Source: Symbiodinium natans (Eukaryota > Sar > Dinophyceae > Suessiales > Symbiodiniaceae). From it: a stretch of 64,000 bases of DNA. Positions 49,940-58,466 of the stretch are shown piece by piece (position 1 is the first letter of the stretch; each line of letters starts with the position of its first letter). The stretch lies in the NCBI GenBank assembly GCA_905221605.1, contig CAJNDS010000211.1, forward strand, positions 122,001-186,000, written 5' to 3'. The notes beneath the pieces are model-generated. The model searched no databases, was not told where the DNA came from, and worked only from the letters and a program-made list of their open reading frames with translations. Both the position numbers and the translations under genes were made by a program.

Positions 49940-50172
49940 ACTTGTTTTCTCGTTCCTTAAACCTTGTTTTCTTTAACTTTTGTGGTTAGACTTCTTGGTT
50001 TTTGCTCTTTTTCGTGGTTAGACCCTCTCTCGTTTTCTCGTTGCTGAAACCTAGGTTTCTTCTGCTTATGTGGTTGCATGTCTTTCTTGTTTGCTCGTTG
50101 CTTAATCTCTGCTTTCTTTAATTTTTGTGGTTAGATCTTCTTGCTTTTTTTCTTCAACGTTTGTGGTTAGCT
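49940..50172. repeat. Tandem repeat of about 100 bp, T-rich, right-facing arm
   Basis: Units of CTTGTTTTCTCGTT(G/C)CTTAAACCT, TTTCTTTAACTTTTGTGGTT and AGATCTTCTTG occur two to three times. An inverted copy lies at 50380-50490. Confidence 0.75.
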
Positions 50173-50379
50173 TTGAGTAGTCAGAGTACTTCCAATGCCC
50201 ATGGCCAAGCCCGTTAAGCTCTGAGCGTCGCCACGCGCATAAGTGAGTCAACAAGATATCTTTGGTTTTTGTCCTTGGCGTTTTCTACTGGCCACTCCCA
50301 CTTGACCACAGAAACGCTGGCAATCGTATTCACGAATTGACTCGGCTATTGACGTGTCCAATCCTCATTAATGACATGG

Positions 50380-50490
50380 ACTTGAAGAAACCAAGAAGAT
50401 CTAACCACAAAAGTTGAAGAAACCAAGATTTAAGCAACGAGAAAACAAGAGAGGGGTCCAACCACAAAAGTTGAAGAAATCAAGGTCTGC
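50380..50490. repeat. Inverted copy of the 49940-50172 repeat
   Basis: GAAGAAACCAAGAAGATCTA, ACCACAAAAGTTGAAGAAAC, AAGCAACGAGAAAACAAGAG and a second ACCACAAAAGTTGAAGAAAT are the reverse complement of the unit at 49940-50172. The arms are separated by about 210 bp of unrelated sequence, forming a potential large stem-loop. Confidence 0.75.
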
Positions 50491-50720
50491 TTTCGAGCGG
50501 AAGCCCCCATAGCTGTTCCCGACCCGCAACACACAGAGTATGTGCACTGTCGATGGATGATCTTCAGGCAGGTTACGAGGTTAAAAGGGTTGGTTAGGGG
50601 AATCGTTGTTGGTGCCGAGTAAGTAAGAGTTTCTTAGGCTAATAGAGTTCACGAAGTCGCGTCCCCTTCTTTTCCAGTTCCACGCACGCTTGCAGCGGTT
50701 CACTGGACGCCTGGTCTACG

Positions 50721-50763
50721 CCGGGGGTGAGGGGTGGGGGGTGGGGGGGGTGGGGGGTGGGGG

Positions 50764-50795
<32 letters not shown>

Positions 50796-50805
50796 AGGAG
50801 GGGGG
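50721..50805. repeat. G-rich tract with a run of more than 25 G
   Basis: GGGGTGGGGGG words followed by an uninterrupted G run. Strong G-quadruplex potential. Frames are Gly-only. Confidence 0.95.
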
Positions 50806-51099
50806 GTTGGTGTCAGGCAGGGGTGGACTGGGGGGCATGGGGAGGGGAAGTGATGAGGGCGGTGAGAGCGGTGAGGGCGATCAGGGCGGGCATGGACTGG
50901 AATCCTTAAAACACTGGAGATAGGGGGTAGGGGCGAGGCCTATAGGAGGGGGGTGGGGATGTATCAGAACGTTCCTTCACATATTACCGCCACAACAGCC
51001 GTCCAACCTGGAGAGGCCGGCCCATTGACAAAGATAGCGCAGATCTCCGATGAGGGCTTGGCCAAGCTTCAGCCCAATCATGTCCTGGGACGACAACAG

Positions 51100-51235
51100 G
51101 GGAGGGGGGGAGGGGGGGGAGGGGGGAGGGGGGGAGGGGGGGGAGGGGGGGAGGGGGGGAGGGGGGAGGGGGAGGGGGAGGGGGAGGGGAGGGGGGCGAG
51201 GGGGGGAGGGGGGGGAGGGGGGGGGGAGGGGGGCC
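51100..51235. repeat. (GGGGGGA)n purine tract
   Basis: About 130 bp of G runs of 4-8 separated by single A, all purine on +. G-quadruplex and triplex potential. The Gly-Glu-Arg frame across it is an artefact. Confidence 0.95.
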
Positions 51236-53660
51236 TGGGAGTTTATCGGACCCAAGATTACGAGGGAAATCAAGAAGCTGTCTGCCCTCCAAGGGGAGGT
51301 CCGGGTGGGGAATGTCACCTTAGTGTCTACTACCCGTGCGTCAGTTGACAGCCTTCCTCCGAAGTTTGGGACCTTGAAGCCTGTTGGAGTATGCCGCCCA
51401 ATTGGGGCTGGCCGCGGTCGACATGTCCGACCTGGCTGGGGCGTCCCGGGGCCTTCCCGGAACGGGTTGTCCCGTGGTGAAAACGGAGGGGCACCGAAAC
51501 CGTCGATTTCGGTACTAAAAAACAGCCTTCATTGCGGGAGCAGGCAACCCCTGAGTTCCCCCTTTTTGGGGTGCTTTTTGAAGCCTTTTGGGGCTTTTGC
51601 GATCTATCTGGCGCTTTTAGGATTTAGGATTTAGGGTCAACAAGGACAACAATTCACGGACTGCAAACACACAGACCACCTCCACAAGAGATTCTACTTC
51701 AGCTCAACACAGCTGTCGTTGCAGGCGTGCTGTCTGTGGACAAAAATGGAGCAGCAATTTCCTAAAATTGGGGGCCCGAAAACAGGGCCCAAAAAAGCTT
51801 CCAAAATTGGACCCACTTGTTGGAGGTCTTTTCATTGTTTTACATGCTTGGGTTCCAAATTATAACCCCAAAATGGGCCCAAAATTGGGACCCCAAAAAT
51901 GGGTTCAAAACTGCTCCTGCAACCACTGCAAATTCCATGGCGCTAAAGCCACCACAAAAGCACACACACATACAGACACACATTTGCAGAACAGAAGAAC
52001 AAGAATTGCGAATAGAGCAAGGCAAGACTTAGAGCAAGGAGAAAAATCAGCACCAAGACCACCGAAAAAGAGACAGAACCAATGGGACCGATCCATCAAC
52101 TCCAGAAACTTAGGGAATCCAAAAAAAAATTGAACCAAAAGAGTCTTAAGAACCACTTTAACAACCTGACTTTTGAACCAAGGGGCGTCTTAACACTAAA
52201 GAGTGTCTTGCACCATTTTAAGTCCAGATCGAGCTCAAAGGTGTCTCAACACTACTTGGACAGAAAAAACAAAAAAAACCCGGTTGTTTTTTTGTGTGTT
52301 TTGCTTTTTCTCCTGTCTGTTCTCTCTCTGCATTTGTTGTTTGTTTTCACGTTTTGGTGTCCATGTTTCTTAGATGTTGCTGGTCGGATCTGTTCCAACA
52401 GATTCCGAAGTTGTTGTGCTTGGATTTAGTCCTTTGAGCTGAGTCTGTCCTTTTTTCCATTGTTGTGAGTGGTTCCTCAGCTTCTGTTGATTGGGTCCTC
52501 TAGTTTGTCTTTTCGTTTGAGTTAAGGCCTTGGGTCCATTGTTGGTTTTTGCATTTTGGCCTTTCTTTAGTTCAACTTGGTTGGTGATTTGGCATGTTTC
52601 TTTGTGGGTCCGTCGGTCCTTGCGGTTGTCGGTTGTCCTGTATCGTGTGTCTCTGTGTCGTGCCTGCAACCATGAATTTCTGGCAACGCACGTCTGGCCC
52701 CCCAAAGTGGGTTTTGAACTTGAGATCTGTAAAAATTTTTGCCGGACCAGAGTGAAGAGGCTGCCTCAAGTTGCTTGGATCTTTCTCTCTTCAGTCTTCT
52801 GGTCAATCTTGGTTGGTTCCTTTTTCTTGGTCTTCCAAGTGTCCGATCTTGGGTTCTGGAGTTCTTGGATCTGTTAATTGTTAAAAACGGGTGTTGTAAG
52901 ACCACTTTGATAAACTCCGAACATGGAGTTCCAAGAAATTTCTGCAGATGTTTTTTGAGCCTTGCCAAGAAAGTTGCAATAGTTGGTCTGAAAAAAGAAA
53001 CCTTAAAATTACTTTTTAAAAAAGTAAGTTGAAAAAAACAGCACAAGCAAAACCTGCAAAAGTGAGACGATCAAAATGTAAAATCATCAAAAACTGTGAA
53101 AAATTCACCTGTAGTGTTTGCCCAGTTGGTGCCATGTGGTGTTTGACTGTACAGAGAGAAGCATGAGAGTTTTTCTGCTGCATGACTTGGCATAAGCATG
53201 TTTGGTTTGCCCAAAGTCCCTAAAGCATGTTTGGGTTGACTGCGACACATGTCTTGTCTTGTTGGCGTGGCCGAGAATGAGTTTCGAAGCGCTTGGAACT
53301 GCATGAGAGCAGTAGTGAAGAAGTGCGTGTTAGAACTCTAAGGTTCTGTCTTGTTGCAACTCACTCCGTGTTCCCACCACTTCGTTCGTTGCCGTTGGAC
53401 GTGTAGGAGTGCAGAGTGGACTCTGAAGCTTCGCTGTTTTGCTGTTCGGAAGTGACCTGAAGTCCCCAAGGTGTAGACCAAAGCAGTTGCATTGTTCTTT
53501 TGCTTTACCTCCTTTGTAGAACAAAGTTGAGATGGAATTCGTAGCTTTTTGGAGCCCTTAGCTCTTGGAGAGAGCTTGCTGCAAGAACTGAAGCTTGCTG
53601 AACACTTTGGTGTTTGGCTTAAGTGCGAAGTGAAAAAGAGACTGCTGCGCGAGCTCTGCT
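51236..53660. other. No recognised gene; short low-complexity stretches
   Basis: 51615-51635 has GGATTTAGGATTTAGGG. 51755-51910 has repeated CCAAAATTGGG/CCCCAAAATGGG words, self-complementary in type. 52120-52250 has repeated GTCTTAA/ACCA/TTTTAAG words. 52265-53060 is T/TG-rich. Overlapping frames are unlike protein. Confidence 0.4.
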
Positions 53661-53666
53661 TTTCAC

Positions 53667-54411
53667 ATGGTAGCGGATTACAGGTACTTACACGTTTTGT
53701 CCGTCAGATCAGACCAAGCTAAGCTTCTCCGCTGTCTCTCTTCCATGGATACGCGCGCCATTGCACAGAGATTTACGCAGTGCCCCATTTCCGAACATGG
53801 TGGCACCTATCACCCCTTTAGAGGGACCAGATCTGGGGTGGAGAACTGCCATGGAGCGGTGCCAGAGATGAGCCCTTATGGTCTTAAGGTTGGCAAAGAC
53901 CTGGAGGTGGCAAAAGGGCCCGTCGTCTTTGAGGGCAAGCGCCTGGTTGTGGTGGCTGACGTCACTGACCACTTGGACATACTAAGAGACGTTGAGAAGC
54001 AGGGTTTGAAGCGGCAGGGCTTTCAGCTGCCTTCACAGGAAGCTGAGACTTCGGAGACCATCGAGCTAGAGTTTGAAGCGCCCCATGGTTGCTTACCACC
54101 AAGAGCTGAACCCTTCTTCAAGTCTGAGCTATGCGAAACCGCGGGCTTCCACTACAAGCAGAGTGGAAGGGCAAGCAGAAGTCACTCAATGACGGATTCG
54201 GATTGTGCTCACCTACACCTGGCGACCGGCGGATGGAGGGGCCACTCTTTACCCGTCAAGCGTGGCGCTCTGCCAAGATATGTACCAGATGTGCATGGAA
54301 CTGCAAGAAAAGTGGTGCCGGCAAGTCGGTGGAAATGACTGGAAACATTGTATGAAGATTCCAAAAAAAACAGCCCTTTCTCTTGAAAGCGGTGGCCAGG
54401 ACTGGAGTTAG
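53667..54411 (+). pseudogene. Unknown coding segment with a frameshift
   Basis: The frame from 53667 (MVADYRYLHVLSVRSDQAKL) has coherent composition to about residue 150 (for example GPVVFEGKRLVVVADVTDHL and SETIELEFEAPHGCLP). It then degrades into His/Ser/Arg-rich sequence, while another frame (from about 54205) becomes coherent: YTWRPADGGATLYPSSVALC, then QDMYQMCMELQEKWCRQVGG. This looks like one coding region shifted near 54180. I do not recognise the family. Its position just before the Helitron-like segment suggests that it may belong to that element. Confidence 0.35.
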
Positions 54412-54611
54412 GTTGTCTTGTGTTAAGTATTGTGGCCTTAACGATGACTTAGATTAGGGCAACCGCTGGCTTCAAGTCTGCCGCGATGTGGAAGAATTGT
54501 GCCGTCGTAAGCCGCGGCAAGACTATACCAAAGCTGAATCGGTTCTTCGCAATCGGGCTCAAAACGACTTAGGCTTAGGGGCAAATGTTTGAAGTGCAAC
54601 CTTAAAAGCTG

Positions 54612-55937
54612 GTGATGCCCTCTTGCGACAAGCCCATAAACATGTTCCAGCCGGCCACCTGGGCCATGGCATTCCCGGATTTTTTCCCCTGGGGAGACGG
54701 CGTGCCTTTCGTCAAGCGCGAGACTGGCATGGAGGCAGGCGAGGTCTTTCGGTACTTGCTACTTCGTGAGGAGCTGGCGTATGGAGATAGCACCGACACG
54801 CCCCTTCTTCCTCGTTGGAGTCTTTCTGCATCCTGGTCGTATTAAGATTTGGTTAGGTTGAACTTTGTCATTGGTACTTTATTGAATCGCTGGTGGACGC
54901 TGTCTTGTGAAAGCTGCTGTATCTGTATAGCGACAGTTGCATGACCGCGAATTCCGTTTTTGCCAGGAACAGCTCTTGCCCGTCATGTACGACACCAACC
55001 GCCGACTTTCTCTCACGCGCACATCGAAAGCATACGTCAAACGGAGCGGCTTCAGCCGGCACTGCGCCATGATCGCCTCGGTCAGCACGGAGCAGCTGCT
55101 GAAGGCTATGGCGTTGCACGGCGAGAAGGCCGACATACGTGAGTTGTTGCGCTCACCGGATGTGGATGTGTCGCTGAAGCGCGCGCTAGGCGGCGTGCTG
55201 CAGGCCAGCGCCAGTGTCCTCGGCACAGAAGGACATCGCAGTCAAACTCGACTTCGAGGCCATGCGGCCGGCTGGCACTACGGCAATGCGCACGTCTTCG
55301 TGACGCCGAACCTCGCAGATTCGCGCGCTGCCCTGCTTCTGCAGCTGCACACGCAGGGCGTGGATGGGCAGGTGGAGAACTACGAGGTTTCTTTGGGTTG
55401 GGATCTGGAGCGCCTATTCTGCCGTGCGTGACCGTCATGCGTCGGATTCTAGCTGCCGACCCCGTGTCTCAGGCGAGGTTCTTTGACCTCATGATGACCC
55501 TATTCTTCGAAGAAGTCTTGGGATGTTTGCCGCCCTTCAAACGAGCCAGCTTTAGGGCGGGTCAGGCCGGGGTCTACGAGGACGGTTTCGCCGCATCGAC
55601 CTTCCCAGGCTGCTTTGGAGACATCGCTGCTTTCTGCGGCCCTCTGGAGACACAAGGGCGCGGGTCCATGCATCCGCGCATCTTGATCGTTCTCCTGGGC
55701 CACGACCTGGCCAGCCGTTTGCGATGCATGATGGCCAGCTCTGCGCGAGGCGAGCTGGTCATCGAGCTGGAGCGGTGGCGCGCAGAAGTCTTGGAAGCTG
55801 CATGCCGGATTCGGTACGATAGCCAGCTTGCGCTGGCGGCGCAGCTGTCCGTCGAAGCCTCGCCGCTTCCTCTCGGCGAACGCCAGCAGGAGTCCGCGGG
55901 AGAGCAGTACGCTGATGTTCCGGTTGGTTGGCCCTAA
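54612..55937 (+). pseudogene. Helitron-type Rep N-terminal region, broken
   Basis: Three collinear pieces match the Helitron_like_N organisation. Piece 1 (54612-54845) has INMFQPATWAMAFPDFFPWG, the family's Phe-Pro-Trp-Gly entry. Piece 2 (54937-55431) has LPVMYDTNRRLSLTRTSKAY and WHYGNAHVFVTPNLAD. Piece 3 (55398-55937) has DPVSQARFFDLMMTLFFEEV and CGPLETQGRGSMHPRILIVL. Piece 3 corresponds to the HUH nickase motif (ETQGRG, hydrophobics, His-x-His), but the second His is Arg here. Pieces 1 and 2 are in different frames with about 90 nt between them, and pieces 2 and 3 differ in frame. No Pif1-like helicase domain follows; a reverse transcriptase remnant takes its place. The family acts in rolling-circle transposition, and this copy looks dead. 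Confidence 0.6.
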
Positions 55938-55989
55938 GGAGTTGGACGGCCAAAGATTATCGGCGACTGGTGATTCAAAATCACTTCCA

Positions 55990-57257
55990 CAAGTGCACGA
56001 AGTCCTGTTTCAGGAAGCTGCACGTCTGCACTTGAGCTGCTGCGCGTAGATGCGCGCACATGCGGCGACTGCGACCCCGACTGGTCCTCCATAACCGAGG
56101 GCACGGACAACTTCTGCACTGGGGTACCCATAGGTTTTGGCGAGGCGCTGCCCAGGTTGCCCCAAGTCTTCGAGCCTAAAGCGAAGTGGAGAAAGTTCGA
56201 CGAGGATCTCCGTCGCTCCGACTACACCAGTGCTTCCTTAAACTCGCAGCAGCTGCTAGAGAAGTTTCGAGAGTAAGTGGAGCTCGGTCGGATGGAAGCT
56301 TCGACGCATGGAGCGTTGAAGCAGCGCTTTGGTGAGGAGAATCTACGCATAGCCTCCATGGGTGCAATCCAGAAACCCGATGGATCCGTGAGGCCGGTTC
56401 ATGACGGAACGCACGGAGTACACGTGAATCAGTCCATACCTCAGCACAACCTTCTTTCAGTTCCGGGTCCTGGAGAGCTAGCCCTACTAGTCAGACAATC
56501 CCAGGAGCAAGTTGAGACACCCTTTGCCTTGGCTGGGGACGTGGCCGCCGCCCACCGCTTGGTGCTGGTGCGCGAAAGAGACTGGGGACTCCTGGCCTGC
56601 CGTGTGGAAGCTGGGAGCGACACCGTCTTCGTGAACAGAGGCGGAACATTTGGAATCTCATCCGCCTCCTCGCCTTTTCGGCATAATAGGCAGGATGGTG
56701 GGGCGCGCCATGCTCAACCACTTCTTCTTTCAATTGGTTTTCGTAGACGACTTACATGCCAATTTCTTTGGACACCGGAAGTATGTCAACGCTCTGATCT
56801 GGCTGGTACTTTATCTTAGGGCAGGAACACCTTTTGCCTGGAAAAAGTTTAAAGGCGGAGCCAGGATCGCCTTCATTGGCTATGAGCTGGATTGCACGGC
56901 CCGACTGGTGGGGCTCGGCAAAGTGCGAGGAGATTGGTTGGTCCAGTGGATAAAAGTGCCAGGGAGTCCAAATACGTGGTTCAGATTAAGAAGTTCGCCG
57001 AGTTCTTAGGTAGATTGGGGTTTGTTTCGAGGGTGGTTTACTGGTTGAAACCGCACCTGGCACCCCTTTATGCCTGGTCATCGGCCACGCATAGATGCTC
57101 GGTCGGGAAGCTTCCTGACACGGACCCTTTTTTGTTAAATTTTAACTGCGCGCCACGCCGCGCCCGGCAGCAAGCAAAACGGAAGCAATCTCATCCTGAG
57201 GTGAAACATCCCTTTCTCAGAACACGAAGAGGTCGAAGTAGACCCGTTGTGGCTTGA
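55990..57257 (+). pseudogene. Reverse transcriptase of a retroelement, broken
   Basis: The frame read from about 55990 (SALELLRVDARTCGDCDPDW) has one in-frame stop at 56273, then RIASMGAIQKPDGSVRPVHD and FALAGDVAAAHRLVLVRERD (palm motif A Asp) and VNRGGTFGIS. It then shifts by +1 near 56665 to FGIIGRMVGRAMLNHFFFQL and VFVDDLHANFFG, the (Y/F)xDD catalytic motif. A second shift near 56955 leads to KKFAEFLGRLGFVSRVVYWL. Order and spacing match the palm and thumb of LTR- or DIRS-type reverse transcriptases common in dinoflagellate genomes. No integrase or LTR is visible. Dead copy. Confidence 0.7.
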
Positions 57258-57440
57258 CTCGCGCTGTGTTGGAGGGAGCAGAGTGCGGTTCGCAAAATGC
57301 GGTCGGTCTGCCAGAAGCAAAATCACGTTCCATGCTAGTCAGGTTGTTCACCTCGTCCAGGTCATTCATATGGTCATTCCCTGCAGTGCCCGTTACTGCC
57401 AAGCGTTTTGGTTGTCGCCTCGGTGTGAGGCACGCGACGC

Positions 57441-57477
57441 CGATACCGCTACTGAACCGCTACTGAACCGCTACTGA
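57441..57477. repeat. 11-bp tandem repeat CCGCTACTGAA
   Basis: Three consecutive copies of CCGCTACTGAA at the left edge of a GC-rich patch. Confidence 0.85.
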
Positions 57478-57502
57478 AGCTGGTCGGCGGGCTTTCCTGG
57501 GC

Positions 57503-57570
57503 GAGGTGTCGGATGCCACCTCACTCCGGGAAGGGCGATTGCTCGGGTGCGAGGTGTCGGACGCCACCTC
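57503..57570. repeat. Two copies of a small palindrome GAGGTG-N8-CACCTC
   Basis: GAGGTGTCGGATGCCACCTC at 57503-57522 and GAGGTGTCGGACGCCACCTC at 57551-57570. Each can form a 6-bp stem with an 8-base loop; the two copies are 48 bp apart. Confidence 0.8.
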
Positions 57571-57641
57571 CCCGGCAGAGAGTGTGGCGCAGTTGGGCTC
57601 TGTCAGTTGCATAAACAGAGAGCACTTCTTACATTGTATGA

Positions 57642-58079
57642 TCATATTGACTGTGCCTCCTTGCTGGTGACCTCCCACTCATGCCCATCATCCCCAGCCA
57701 ACTTAAGAAGCCACCTTTGTTTCTTGTTCAGGACAGGCGCACTGCTTACCTGCGAGCCTGTGGCACCATCCTTTCGGTTTTTGGCAAAATGTGACTTGTC
57801 GGCTTTCTCTGGAACCTGCCTAGCAATGTCAGCAAGATGATGGTTAACCGCATAGGCAAGTCTATCTACCTCCAGGACACACCGGAAACGGAGAGGGTCC
57901 TGTGCAGCTGAGGCCCGATTGCCCGCTATTTCATCAGCTTTGTGATTAAGGCTTCTCCTCCATAATTGGGAACGACCAAACTCCTCAACAAAAGAAGCCT
58001 CATCTCGATGGGAACGAGCTTCAGTTGCAGCAGTCCGACGCTTTAGCTCGTGTAAATCAAAAGAAATGTTCCAAACCAT
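57642..58079 (-). pseudogene. RNase H-like remnant of a retroelement
   Basis: The minus frame reads HELKRRTAATEARSHRDEAS, then WRRSLNHKADEIAGNRAS, then VLEVDRLAYAVNHHLADIAR. NHKADEIA matches the C-terminal motif of retroelement RNase H (Asn-x-x-Ala-Asp-x-x-Ala), which holds the last catalytic Asp, preceded by a His-containing loop. The upstream catalytic Asp and Glu motifs are not visible, so the fragment is partial. It lies opposite to the reverse transcriptase at 55990-57257 and therefore belongs to a different insertion. Confidence 0.4.
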
Positions 58080-58460
58080 CAGAAATCAATAAATTTGCTG
58101 GCCATTTTGTTTCACAAGTTTTTGTCAACTTGTCAACAATGCTCACTGTTGACATACTGCAACGACATCATTGTAGGTTCTCATTGTGTTTGGCTGGCTC
58201 GACAAGGCATGTCAACTTTGGGTGCAGTTGCTTATAGACTTCTTTCGGCGCGGGCATTTTCCATAACCATTCGCCAATGTGGGGTCGCTTGCAGGGTGTT
58301 TGTTTCGTCGCCATGCGACGTACGCATTTTGTGCCAGCTGCATCGTGATGACATGAATGTTTTCGGCAAGATCCAGGAGTGGGGGCCCTCATTCGAAAGC
58401 AATACTTGCGACGCATGTGAACCCGGGTATACATCCCTTCCACCACCCAACATCACACCA

Positions 58461-58466
58461 GCAAAA
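58461..58466 (+). promoter_or_regulatory. Possible trans-splice acceptor before the hydrolase start
   Basis: CACACCAG ends at 58461, five bases before the ATG at 58466. Dinoflagellate mRNAs receive a spliced leader at an AG like this. The tract upstream is C/A-rich rather than T-rich, so the call is weak. Confidence 0.3.

Noticed and set aside
49698-49976. Glu-Arg-Lys-rich frames
   Set aside because: Translations of the GA microsatellite.
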